A stretch of 53,634 nt of DNA, taken from the NCBI GenBank assembly GCA_903826865.1, contig CAIKGD010000050.1:1-53634 (forward strand). The letters are read 5' to 3'. Shown here one piece after another: positions 15,677 through 24,580 of the stretch. Position 1 is the first letter of the stretch, and the number at the start of each line of letters is the position of its first letter. The stretch is from an uncultured Verrucomicrobiota bacterium (GTDB lineage: Bacteria > Verrucomicrobiota > Kiritimatiellia > Kiritimatiellales > Tichowtungiaceae). Both the position numbers and the translations under genes were made by a program. Under the pieces are notes generated by a model that did not search any database, was not told the origin of the DNA, and saw only the letters and a list, made by a program, of their open reading frames with translations.

Positions 15677-16623
15677 TTTTTCATCACCTCGATGAATTCA
15701 AGATTCAACACGCCGCCAATGACCACCATCATACTGATAGCCGCCGTAAAAAGAATATAGCCGGAATAATCATGGTAAAGGCCGAGCGCCAGCTTCCCGC
15801 CGAAGGCTTCGGCCACGATGGCCACCGTAACGATACGTGCGATATTACCGATAACGGCCAGCGGAATAGACGCCATGAAAAGAATCCATTTGCGGGCAAG
15901 TGTCCGTTGAGTGAAGTAGGCGTAAACCGCCGTCAACGCGGTCATAGCGAGCAGTGAGCGCAACCCGCTGCACGGGTCGGCCACATCAAACTCAAAGCCG
16001 CCGGCGACGTTTGAATAAATGGCCGTTCCAGACCGGATTGCACCGATCCCGATACCGTTCAGCATAGCAGTGGCCAGACTGGTTGAGAAAATACGCAAAG
16101 GAAACGCCAGCACGTCCATGAAGTTTAACGGGATGCAGAAAATCAGGTAGGCGCAAGGGAAAATCAGTTTTTTTGCCAACTCCCACCCGAACAGATAAAA
16201 TGGAATACCCCATATCAGCAGCACAAGACTGGTCAGCGAAAAGTGGGTTTGCTGCATTTTGGCACCAAGCCAGTGCACAACCAACGCAAAGATCACAACA
16301 CCCAATCCGCGCGAATCCGTATGCATGTCGACCGAAAAGATTTCCTTCCGCTTGTACCAAATCACCCAGAGACTGACAAAAGGTATAAAATACCCGTGGG
16401 AATAGTCCGCCCCGAAAGAAATTGTGTCTTTCCAGCGGGCGAACATCCATTGAAACGCGGAACGGCTGCCGACATTCACCACGGTATTTCCCAGCATGTG
16501 GAACATTAGAAACATCAAACCGACTATGACAGAAACCAGCCCGATCTGCACCAGCTGGGGCGCAGACAGCGCTCCGAGCCGCCAGCGCTCGCTCCAGATT
16601 TTGATGGTTGACTGATTCTGCAT
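15646..16623 (-). CDS. Exosortase (EpsH/Xrt family)
   Basis: Exosortases are multi-pass membrane cysteine transpeptidases that process PEP-CTERM proteins for surface attachment. The 325-residue protein has about eight hydrophobic segments and all three catalytic residues: Cys in DPCSGLRSLLAM (about 217), Arg in IGNIARI (about 261) and His in YHDYSGY (about 283). The subfamily was not determined. It is upstream of and overlaps EpsI, and follows two GT-C-like genes on the same strand, which fits the common linkage of exosortases with polysaccharide loci. The upstream gap 16624-16687 has an AT-rich stretch but no convincing promoter. Confidence 0.85.
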   Translation of the reverse strand: MQNQSTIKIWSERWRLGALSAPQLVQIGLVSVIVGLMFLMFHMLGNTVVNVGSRSAFQWMFARWKDTISFGADYSHGYFIPFVSLWVIWYKRKEIFSVDMHTDSRGLGVVIFALVVHWLGAKMQQTHFSLTSLVLLIWGIPFYLFGWELAKKLIFPCAYLIFCIPLNFMDVLAFPLRIFSTSLATAMLNGIGIGAIRSGTAIYSNVAGGFEFDVADPCSGLRSLLAMTALTAVYAYFTQRTLARKWILFMASIPLAVIGNIARIVTVAIVAEAFGGKLALGLYHDYSGYILFTAAISMMVVIGGVLNLEFIEVMKKWKSVLLHRT

Positions 16624-16687
16624 AAAAAAACTTAATTAATAAGAAAACGGTACTACATCTGCTTATGAATCAAAAGATTTATCGCCG

Positions 16688-18301
16688 CTACCTGCATCCC
16701 TTGTAGCGCACATTCCATATAGCTTCCAATTCGACAGGGTTGCCTTGATAGACCGCAAAAGGCTTGGGCGGTTCATTGAAATTTTCAAATTTTGTTTTGA
16801 TCACTGTGGTATAAAGTACATGAGTTTTAAACCCGTCCAGTAGCACCGACGGTGTATCAAGAACTAAAAATTCAACTCCGTTCCTCTCAAAAACAGCGGC
16901 ACAGTTTTTTCCACGGACAAGCGCGGCGTGTTCAAAATCTCCAATCAATCCGTTCAGCCCTGTAAAATCACGCTGGCTAAAATACGAAACAATCCCTGAG
17001 TCAAACATCGCTCCGCGCGATGACGGCAAAGTTTTTTCCCTCAGGAAACGGGCAACTTCCAGTTTGGCCCAACTCATGGTTTTACGCTGCACCAGCAATG
17101 GATAAATCCACAGCTGAGCCCCGGCCAGCAAAACAATCAGAGCCGGGACAACCGGTATTCCTGCCCGGCGGATGTCCGGGAGTGCCGCGCCGGCAGACAG
17201 CGCAATCAGAGTGATTTCAGGTATCCAGTACCAGGCCGAGGCCGCCGCATCGTGCGGAGCCGCCAGAATGATAAACAAAGCGTGCAGGCCGGTAAACAGC
17301 AGGAATTCAGGACAGAATCCGAGTTTTCCGGTCAGCCGGTGGCGGCGTGCGCCGGTCAAAAGATACACCAGTGCGAGCAACCCGCCCAGAAGCAGTCCTC
17401 CCAAAAGTAATTCCGGAGAAATACGCTGCAAGCCGAGAATATGCTGTACGCGGGGAATAAACTGGTGCAGGCACCAGCCCGAAATCAGCTTCCAGCTGGC
17501 GACCGGAGAAAAAGAGGCGGTTTTCTGCCAGGCCGATACGGTTTGCAGATGACCAAAGTTTATCCAGTTCCACAAAAGATACGGGATCGTCAGCAGCAGA
17601 CATCCGGCGGCGGCGGATCCAGCAGAAAGAACAAGCTGCTTCCATTGCCCGCGCTGCCGCAGTAGCCTGGTCAGCCATACAACAGCATATGCCACCGGCA
17701 GCAGAAAACTATCCAGCCGCGCCAGAAAACAGATTCCAGCCAGCAGCCCGGCAATCAAAGCATAGTGCGGATTTTCAAACCGGCGCTCTCCCGCACGCAA
17801 ACAGAAAGCGATGTAGACAAGCAGCGTGAGAAGCACCAGCGGACTTTCCAGAAAACTGAAAAATACGGTAAAAGACCGGATGTTTAAAAAAAGGATGAAA
17901 GTCGCCGCCGCCAGCCCCGCCGCCGTCATTCGCGTGCGCCGGGCAATAAGTACCAGCAGTGCGAACGATGCCAGCTGCAGGGCCAGAATGACCGCATAAA
18001 CACCGCGCAGCGCAAGCCACGGATCATGAATCAGTCCATAAACCGGCAACAGCACCAGCAACCACAAGGGATGAAATCCGTTTGTAACCGTTACGCCGTC
18101 ATAGGTGCACAGGCCGCGCGTCATAATGTTGCAGGCCAGCTGCGGATAATAAAGGCCGTCATCCGTCGCGGCAAAAGCAACGGCTTTTTCCAAAGGTTGG
18201 AAAAATATCATCCAGCCGGCCGTGAGCACAAACAGACCGGCCATCAACCACAGCGTTCCGCGCAAAGGAGTTTCGCCTTTTTCGATCAAAGTCCGCTCCA
18301 T
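16688..18301 (-). CDS. Multi-pass membrane protein, probable GT-C glycosyltransferase
   Basis: This is a roughly 537-residue protein with about ten membrane segments and a soluble C-terminal domain of about 120 residues. The segment DDGLYYPQLACNI...TNGFHPLW, between helices 1 and 2, sits where GT-C enzymes (dolichyl/polyprenyl-phosphate mannosyltransferase-like) carry their catalytic acidic residues. The start was set at ATG 18301 because the residues encoded upstream are hydrophilic and overlap the preceding gene. That gives a 16-bp overlap with the upstream gene. The sugar and acceptor are unknown. It might transfer a lipid-linked sugar to a surface polymer or protein. Confidence 0.6.
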   Translation of the reverse strand: MERTLIEKGETPLRGTLWLMAGLFVLTAGWMIFFQPLEKAVAFAATDDGLYYPQLACNIMTRGLCTYDGVTVTNGFHPLWLLVLLPVYGLIHDPWLALRGVYAVILALQLASFALLVLIARRTRMTAAGLAAATFILFLNIRSFTVFFSFLESPLVLLTLLVYIAFCLRAGERRFENPHYALIAGLLAGICFLARLDSFLLPVAYAVVWLTRLLRQRGQWKQLVLSAGSAAAGCLLLTIPYLLWNWINFGHLQTVSAWQKTASFSPVASWKLISGWCLHQFIPRVQHILGLQRISPELLLGGLLLGGLLALVYLLTGARRHRLTGKLGFCPEFLLFTGLHALFIILAAPHDAAASAWYWIPEITLIALSAGAALPDIRRAGIPVVPALIVLLAGAQLWIYPLLVQRKTMSWAKLEVARFLREKTLPSSRGAMFDSGIVSYFSQRDFTGLNGLIGDFEHAALVRGKNCAAVFERNGVEFLVLDTPSVLLDGFKTHVLYTTVIKTKFENFNEPPKPFAVYQGNPVELEAIWNVRYKGCR

Positions 18302-19830
18302 TGATAGACCGTCCCAAACCCGTCTTTGTGCACCGGACGCAGCTCCGGTTTGAGCAACGCACCGAGCTGCCGTATTTGCTGAACTGAAGCCGGAGCGCGG
18401 CAAGCAACCGGCGGAAGCAGCTCAAGCACATCCCCGAAAACAAAAATCCGGCCGGTAGTTTTACGTTTTGCTTCAGCCCACTGCTTTGAATCCGCAAATT
18501 TCGCATCCAGAACCCGGGCAGAAGTCTGATACTCCAGAAACGTCACAAAACTATGTGAATCTGCCGAAACAATTAAATCGTCCGCACAGGCCTGTCCCAA
18601 AATCCAGGCTCCCTTCTGCCGGCAGTAGTCTCCCGCAGGATTTTTTACAAGACTGATGCCGCCGGTCCAGTTATGCAACAGCAGTCCTGCTGCCAGTGCG
18701 ACAGGCAGCCAGCGTGAAAGCCGACCTTCCGGCACGGCGCACCAAAACAGGCCGGCCATCAACCAGAATGGCGCTAGAGCGCAAATCCACGTTTCCGGAT
18801 TAGCCGGTTCAAAACAAACGGCTATCGCTGCGGTTCCGCCCAGCCACAGCAGGGCCGCGCCTGTCAGCACCGGCTGTTCAGTCATCGCCCGGCGGACGTT
18901 ACGCGCAGAGAAAAATAACAGCGCAACAAAAAAAGCCGCAGCCGCACCCAACGTAACCGGGGCCAGCCATCGGGCCGGAGCCGCAGCCAGCCGACCCATA
19001 AAAACTTCTTCCTGAAGCATCTGGGACGGAAACAGCGATTCGCTCTGTGCGGCTGCAGAAGAAAAAGAAAACAGAAAATTGCCTGACAACAGATTCTGTC
19101 CCGAAGCAACTGCGCCTTTGAGCCAGACACGGGGAGATAGCAGCGTTTCATGCACAACCTGTTTATCGGTAAAAACAGTCAGTCCGGTCATTCGGGCGGC
19201 AGAAAAATATACGACTGATACCAGCAGAACCGTCAGAGCGGAATACACGACGGCGAGACGGCGGCACCGCCGCGCAAAATAAAGCAGCGGAACCGCCAGC
19301 AGAATCGCCGGCAGGGTGACAAGATGTATCAGCAGGGCGCAAACTCCGCTCAGCACACTGCCGACGAAAAACAGCGGATGCTCTCTGGCGCGAACAGCGC
19401 AATAAAAAGTCAGCAGCGCCAATGCCGTCGCTGGAATATAAATTTCCGCAGTGGTACTGTATCGCCAGAAGCCGTAAGAAAACAGCAGCGCCGCCGAGAA
19501 AAACCGGGCCGTGCCCGTTCTCAAGCCCGCCCGCCGCAACAGTGCGGCCAGAAGACAGACCGCCAGTGCGCCGGAGACCATGCTGATGCCGGTCAAAACC
19601 GGCAGAGAACGTCCGGTGTATCCGCACAGCTGAAGCCCCCGGAAAGCCGCACGCATCAACGGAAGATAGAGCAGATGGTGCCCGTGAAACATTTCAGACC
19701 AGACTCCCTGCTCGGCCATGCGGGAATAATAATAGGCGTCCTCGGCCTCGCTGTGGTTGGCCGGAGCCGTCAGCAGCAGAAATCCGAGCGCGGCGGCAAA
19801 TAAAAGCAACGATTTAAACCGGGCGGTCAT
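18286..19830 (-). CDS. Multi-pass membrane protein, probable GT39-like glycosyltransferase
   Basis: The 514-residue protein has about eleven hydrophobic segments. An N-terminal loop with SEAEDAYYYSRMA (about 27-39) contains acidic residues where GT-C enzymes hold the catalytic Asp. YGFWRYSTTAEIYIPATALALL (about 118-139) resembles the WxxSxxxEVY segment seen in many uncharacterised GT39/PMT-like proteins. It overlaps the next gene by 16 bp and the upstream wecG-like gene by 4 bp, so it belongs to one operon. The substrate is unknown. Confidence 0.6.
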   Translation of the reverse strand: MTARFKSLLLFAAALGFLLLTAPANHSEAEDAYYYSRMAEQGVWSEMFHGHHLLYLPLMRAAFRGLQLCGYTGRSLPVLTGISMVSGALAVCLLAALLRRAGLRTGTARFFSAALLFSYGFWRYSTTAEIYIPATALALLTFYCAVRAREHPLFFVGSVLSGVCALLIHLVTLPAILLAVPLLYFARRCRRLAVVYSALTVLLVSVVYFSAARMTGLTVFTDKQVVHETLLSPRVWLKGAVASGQNLLSGNFLFSFSSAAAQSESLFPSQMLQEEVFMGRLAAAPARWLAPVTLGAAAAFFVALLFFSARNVRRAMTEQPVLTGAALLWLGGTAAIAVCFEPANPETWICALAPFWLMAGLFWCAVPEGRLSRWLPVALAAGLLLHNWTGGISLVKNPAGDYCRQKGAWILGQACADDLIVSADSHSFVTFLEYQTSARVLDAKFADSKQWAEAKRKTTGRIFVFGDVLELLPPVACRAPASVQQIRQLGALLKPELRPVHKDGFGTVYQWSGL

Positions 19831-20576
19831 TTACCGGCTCCTCCCGTCCGCTGCCGGATGATGCGAAATAAAAAAAGCGGCAGTCCGAGGACATAGCGTT
19901 TGAAATGCTTCCGGGGTGCTGCAACCAACCGCGCCAGCCACTCAAATCCGGACTGCGTTACCCATTGCGGGGCACGCTTTTCATACCCGGCATACCAGCG
20001 GAACAGCGCCCCGGTTGCAATAATCACACCTTTGCTCAGCCGCGCCTTGGCCTGCCAAGCCCATTTTTCCTGCAGCGGCATGCCCATGCCGGTAACAATA
20101 ATGTCCGGGCTCAACCGCTGAATTTCTTTCATGATGCGGGTGTTTGCATCGCTGTTCAGCGCAAAATATCCATCGTGCCGGCCGATCACCCTGAGCGAGG
20201 GATGTTTTTCCTTCACACCCTGAGCGAACCACGTCACAACCTCCTCCGTATCGCCGAGAAAATAAAGACAGTATCGCCGTTGCACACATAGTTTAAAAAA
20301 CTCGTCAATCCAGTCGGGCGGTGTCATACGCTGTCCGAGTTTTTTACCAAGCAGACGGGCGCCGAGTTTGACGCCGAAACCGTCACAGAAAACAATCTCG
20401 GAAGCGTTCAGGATTTTGCAAAATTCCGGATCGGTATAAGCGATGTTACAGGCATTCACATTGACGTTATTTACCAGCGCCGGACGTCGTGCCGCCGCGA
20501 GCCGGTCAATTTCAGCCAGCAGTTCCGGCTGATTGATTACATCTACACTGACGCCAAGAATGTTTATTTTATCCAT
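19827..20576 (-). CDS. WecG/TagA/CpsF family glycosyltransferase (GT26)
   Basis: The 249-residue protein begins MDKINILGVSVDVIN, the normal opening of the family; upstream codons belong to an artefactual extension, so the start is set at ATG 20576. FCDGFGVKLGARLLG and RMTPPDWIDEFF are the conserved GT26 core (often DGxGxV and R..GxD). YFLGDTEEV and VTGMGMPLQEKW complete the signature. Family members add the second sugar (ManNAc or ManNAcA) to an undecaprenyl-linked precursor at the inner membrane. It overlaps the following gene by 4 bp and the preceding glycosyltransferase by 8 bp. Confidence 0.85.
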   Translation of the reverse strand: MDKINILGVSVDVINQPELLAEIDRLAAARRPALVNNVNVNACNIAYTDPEFCKILNASEIVFCDGFGVKLGARLLGKKLGQRMTPPDWIDEFFKLCVQRRYCLYFLGDTEEVVTWFAQGVKEKHPSLRVIGRHDGYFALNSDANTRIMKEIQRLSPDIIVTGMGMPLQEKWAWQAKARLSKGVIIATGALFRWYAGYEKRAPQWVTQSGFEWLARLVAAPRKHFKRYVLGLPLFLFRIIRQRTGGAGK

Positions 20577-21522
20577 GAATTTCCCTGGTGAACTCATCCA
20601 GCCGGTCAGCGACCGCCTGCACCGTGCGGGCCGCGCAATAGCCCGCAAAATCATACCCGCCGCTTCGCATCCGCTTAATCGCGCGCCGGACAGCCGCCGG
20701 CAGCTCATCCGGTGTCCGGAATGTTTCGCCGATCTGCACGGGGGAAAAAACCTGATGCCGCAGCAACGGAAAATCCGGAACCACTACGGCAGTGCCGGAA
20801 GCGGCCGCATCGGCCAACGGCCCGGAAGCGCGATAAAAATAACTGTCTCTCTCGCCGTTCTGAACCAGCACGTCACAACAGGCCAGCATGGCGCGGTAGT
20901 CTTCGGCCGCCGCCGTATTGATCACTTTCACAGACGGGATATGCACAGCTTCGGGATTGGGAACGCCTGCAACAATATCGCAATCCGGAAAATGTTCTGT
21001 CAGCAGCCGGAGGAGCCCATCCATTCCTTTTTCCGGACGATAGTAACCGGCGACACCGATGACCGGACGATCCGAGCTCTTTTCCCCGGCAACCTGACGC
21101 GGAACCGGATGCGGCAGCACCAGATCGGCAGACGCACTTTCCGTCCGAACCTCATAAACCGCCCGGCGTGCACCCAGCCGGATCAGCAGACAGAGCCCGA
21201 AATTCTCCACCCGGCTTCGCGCCGCCCACTGTAAATTATGATGAATAAAAAACAACAGTTTGCGGCGAATCGGCCAAAGCAACGGGAAAACAATCAGCAA
21301 AGGAATTGTTGAAAACTCCCGCACCAGAACATAGCGATGCGGCGCAACGCGCCAACAGCGGTAAACCAGCGCGAAATGCCGCAGCAAGACTCCCGCTTTC
21401 CAGCGCAGAGTGCCCTCGCAACCCCAGCCAACCAGCGGATTCGGAATGCAGACCCAGCCGCTTCGTGCAAGGCGGCAGGCTTCCTGCGGCCACGGATTGG
21501 GATGATAGCTTTCAGCCTTCAT
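20569..21522 (-). CDS. Glycosyltransferase family 1/4-like protein
   Basis: The 317-residue GT-B type protein is smaller than usual and has a degenerate N-terminal half. The C-terminal half has IGVAGYYRPEKGMDGLL, the usual nucleotide-sugar domain entry, and RASGPLADAAASGTAVVVPD, which replaces the EAxxxGxPVI region. The donor sugar cannot be deduced. A hydrophobic segment near 75-95 (IPLLIVFPLLWPI) may associate it with the membrane. It overlaps the genes on both sides (8 and 11 bp), so it belongs to the same transcription unit. Confidence 0.65.
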   Translation of the reverse strand: MKAESYHPNPWPQEACRLARSGWVCIPNPLVGWGCEGTLRWKAGVLLRHFALVYRCWRVAPHRYVLVREFSTIPLLIVFPLLWPIRRKLLFFIHHNLQWAARSRVENFGLCLLIRLGARRAVYEVRTESASADLVLPHPVPRQVAGEKSSDRPVIGVAGYYRPEKGMDGLLRLLTEHFPDCDIVAGVPNPEAVHIPSVKVINTAAAEDYRAMLACCDVLVQNGERDSYFYRASGPLADAAASGTAVVVPDFPLLRHQVFSPVQIGETFRTPDELPAAVRRAIKRMRSGGYDFAGYCAARTVQAVADRLDEFTREIHG

Positions 21523-22663
21523 AATTAAAGGCGCTCAGTATCACACGGGAAAACCCGGCCGGACAGCTCTTTTCGACAAACGCCTTACTCCGCTCCTGAT
21601 CGACCGCCGGACGATTCGCGACAGCCCCTGAAATCGCTTCTGCCACTGAATCCGCAGTCACTGAACAGGTGATTCCCAATCCGTTCTGACGAATCAGCCG
21701 CCCGAGCAGTCCGGTACCGGGTCCGATCACCGGTCTTCTGCATTTTGCCGCAAGAGCCAGAATCCCGCTTGAATAGTCGGAACGGGTGTAGGGCATTAAC
21801 ACAACGTCGGTTTGCTCAAACAGAGACATCATGCGCTCATCGGACACAAAGCCGGCTTGAATGTTCAGTTTGATGTCGGGCCGGGCAGCACACAGACGGG
21901 CACAGGCCTGTTCAAAAATCCGCCGGTAAGCGCGTTCCGGTTCGCCGCAGAAAATGAAAGAGCTTTTCGCCGCTGCTTCGGGCGGAAGCCGATGCAGCGC
22001 GGCAATTAAAACGTCAGCCCCTTTACGCAGAGAGATGGCTCCAAAGAACAGAAAGACCGTTTGGTCATCATTGATTTTATATTCATGGCGGAGAGAATAA
22101 CCGGCCTCAGCGGAAATTTCCGGCACCGGATCCGGAAGCGGAATAAAACGGGTGCAGGAGCCGAACCGGTTTGTCAGCCAGCGGCAGGCCTCTTCGCCGT
22201 TCAGCAAAAACAGATTTTTTACCGGTGTGCGGTGCAGCAGCAACGTCGTTTTCCAATCCTTGAAAAAAAATTTCAGCCCTCGCGGCAGTTCGGGATATTG
22301 AACAAACAGGATGGCGGAAACCAGGCACGGTGCGCCGCGCCAGACAAAGGAAAGTTCCATTTGGGTTAATTCAAGTATGAGCGCATGATCCGGGGAATGC
22401 TCTGCCGCGCAGTCGTCAAAAAGATTCCTCAGCAGTCCGCGCAGTTTCCACGATGAACTGGACGACGCCAGTTCCCGCGCCAGTTCCGGAGAGATTTTAT
22501 GAGAAGACAGCGGCGCTGCGGACGGGATGTCCACGCCGGGATCTGTAACGAAAATGAAATGGCAGTCCGGAGGCGGATTATCCGCAATTGAGTCCGCCAG
22601 CCAGTGAATATAGTTGGCACGATGCCCGCCGGAAAGCGGTTCGAATATCAGAATCGTTTTCAT
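21512..22663 (-). CDS. Glycosyltransferase family 4-like protein
   Basis: The 383-residue GT-B fold protein opens with ILIFEPLSGGHRANYIHWL, a glycine-rich acceptor-side motif. LFFGAISLRKGADVLIAAL (about 208-226) is the start of the second Rossmann domain. DVVLMPYTRSDYSSGILALAAK (about 281-302) is the nucleotide-sugar region, with Ser in place of the first Glu of the usual ExxxxxxxE. The gene overlaps the O-antigen ligase gene upstream by 4 bp and the next glycosyltransferase by 11 bp. Its likely role is assembly of a lipid-linked repeat unit on the cytoplasmic face. Confidence 0.75.
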   Translation of the reverse strand: MKTILIFEPLSGGHRANYIHWLADSIADNPPPDCHFIFVTDPGVDIPSAAPLSSHKISPELARELASSSSSWKLRGLLRNLFDDCAAEHSPDHALILELTQMELSFVWRGAPCLVSAILFVQYPELPRGLKFFFKDWKTTLLLHRTPVKNLFLLNGEEACRWLTNRFGSCTRFIPLPDPVPEISAEAGYSLRHEYKINDDQTVFLFFGAISLRKGADVLIAALHRLPPEAAAKSSFIFCGEPERAYRRIFEQACARLCAARPDIKLNIQAGFVSDERMMSLFEQTDVVLMPYTRSDYSSGILALAAKCRRPVIGPGTGLLGRLIRQNGLGITCSVTADSVAEAISGAVANRPAVDQERSKAFVEKSCPAGFSRVILSAFNYEG

Positions 22664-24558
22664 TTAACCGCTGGTTTCTGATCGCCGGTCTCCGCCATCC
22701 GCCGCGTCAGCCACTCAATATTCCGCCTTACAGTCGGGTTGGAGGGATACAGTTTCTGCGCATATTCGAAGGCTTTCAGCGCTTCTTCATACCGTCCTGC
22801 CTTGCGCAGTTCGATTCCAAGCTTGCGCCAGTAAAAATCGTTAAACCGTTTATAATTTGCGGCCTGCCGCAGATAATCCAGCCCCTTGTCCCGATTACCA
22901 AGAAATAACTCGGCGCTCCCCAGGCCGAAAACCACTTCTTCTTTTTTAGTGTTCGTCTGATAAGCCTGTGCATAGGCCGCCTTTTCTTTGAGCGCCCATT
23001 CATGTTTACGAGCCGGATCCAGTTCACAATACCGGTAATTATAATAAATCTGCCCGAGTCCCAGCTGTGCCTGCCAGTTCCGGGGATCAAGCCGTCCTGC
23101 TATTTTAAAGAGCTTTCCGGCCTCAGCAAATTTATCTTTCAGGAGCAACTGGTCTCCGCGGGACCGTATCCCGGCTGAACTCATCACTTGTAATGTCCAA
23201 AGCGCAGACAGCAGAACGGCTAAAGCAAAAATCCATTGGATAATCTTGTCGCGTCCCGGATGTCTAGCCGGAACGGTTTGAATCAGCGGTGCGGCAACGC
23301 ATCCTGCCAGCAGGGCCAGCATCAGCGCGTTAGGAAAAATGTGTAATTCGAAATCGAAAAAGCCGTGCACGGCTGTGCCGGCCAGTGCACCGAGCAGCGC
23401 GGCGGCCGGAAGCGCATGATAGGGTCGGGGCGACGTCCGAATGAAACGAATCATCTGTACAGAAACACTGATCAGCGCCGAAAGCACCAGTATGCCGCCA
23501 ATCAATCCGTATTCGGCCAGCAGTTCAAGATATTCGTTGTGAGGATGCACCGTTTCAATGCGCACGGCCTTGCAGCGCTGGCGGTAATCCTCAAACATCA
23601 GCGCATAATTGCCGGGACCGAACCCCGAAACCGTCCGGACTTTAATCATCTCAACGGTATCAAGCCAGGTCAGCGGGCGAAAATCATTAAAGGTCGTATC
23701 TATATCCTTGCCGGCAACGATAAGACCAACAAACTTCACCACCGGTTGCATGCGGGTTCTAAACATTGACGAACCCGCCCAGAGTCCGCCGACGGCAACA
23801 GCTCCCAGCAGCGGCACCACCAGTAAGGCAATCATAAATGCCCGCCGGCTTTTGCGCAGAACCATCATCAGCACGGTTGCACTTAAAGCCGCCACGGTTC
23901 CAAGCAGACCCGCCCGCGACTGAGTTTGATAGATCAGCAACAGGAACAGCGGAAGGGCATAAGCGAAACAGATCCGCCAGAACCAGCCGAATTGCGGAAG
24001 AAAAAGGAAGACGAGACAGAGCGGAAGCCACATTTGAAAAAGATGTGCGATGTGATTGGGACACTGATAGGTTCCGCCCAATCTTCCTTCTTCCCAGTAG
24101 TTTGCGTAGCGCTCCATGCCGAAAATAATATTCGGCGCAACGTGATGCTGTACCAGACTGTAGAGCGCGGTGAAAACCAGCAAAACAAAAAGCGTTGTCC
24201 AAACGGCCTTCCGGTAAGAAAAGCGGGTCAGCAGATTGGCGGACGCCCAATAGACGGCCAGATAACAGCCAAAGCTGAGCGAACTGATTTTTGCTTCATA
24301 TTGAAGCAGGGAGAATGGAATCATCGCAAAACTGTAGAGCCAGAACAGAAAGAGCGGGATCCCGCCGGGCGGTACAAAAAGTTTGCCAACCGAGCGGTTT
24401 TTTATATGAGTCACCAGCCATCCGGCAATCGCCAGATAGATCACGGTAAAGATCGGGGCATAAAATATGGTTTTATCTTCCCAGACACCAAAAAGCGTGA
24501 AAGCGGAGGTGAGGGCGGCGACAATCACTCCAATTGTAATTTTTTCAAAAGGTTTCAC
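22660..24558 (-). CDS. O-antigen ligase/polymerase family protein with C-terminal TPR domain
   Basis: The 632-residue protein has about 11 membrane segments followed by a periplasmic tail. The large loop TVSGFGPGNYALMFEDYR and HPHNEYLELLAEYGLIGG is the Wzy_C signature of O-antigen ligases and polymerases, and the His/Glu pair is typically essential. The C-terminal part has tetratricopeptide-like repeats (KAGRYEEALKAFEYAQKLYPSNP is one), which is common in PVC and deltaproteobacterial homologues. The protein would polymerise or ligate polysaccharide at the periplasmic face. A second protein of this type lies at 44895-46472, so the window encodes two. Confidence 0.8.
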   Translation of the reverse strand: MKPFEKITIGVIVAALTSAFTLFGVWEDKTIFYAPIFTVIYLAIAGWLVTHIKNRSVGKLFVPPGGIPLFLFWLYSFAMIPFSLLQYEAKISSLSFGCYLAVYWASANLLTRFSYRKAVWTTLFVLLVFTALYSLVQHHVAPNIIFGMERYANYWEEGRLGGTYQCPNHIAHLFQMWLPLCLVFLFLPQFGWFWRICFAYALPLFLLLIYQTQSRAGLLGTVAALSATVLMMVLRKSRRAFMIALLVVPLLGAVAVGGLWAGSSMFRTRMQPVVKFVGLIVAGKDIDTTFNDFRPLTWLDTVEMIKVRTVSGFGPGNYALMFEDYRQRCKAVRIETVHPHNEYLELLAEYGLIGGILVLSALISVSVQMIRFIRTSPRPYHALPAAALLGALAGTAVHGFFDFELHIFPNALMLALLAGCVAAPLIQTVPARHPGRDKIIQWIFALAVLLSALWTLQVMSSAGIRSRGDQLLLKDKFAEAGKLFKIAGRLDPRNWQAQLGLGQIYYNYRYCELDPARKHEWALKEKAAYAQAYQTNTKKEEVVFGLGSAELFLGNRDKGLDYLRQAANYKRFNDFYWRKLGIELRKAGRYEEALKAFEYAQKLYPSNPTVRRNIEWLTRRMAETGDQKPAVK

Positions 24559-24580
24559 GGTTCAAATTCTATTGGTCTTT

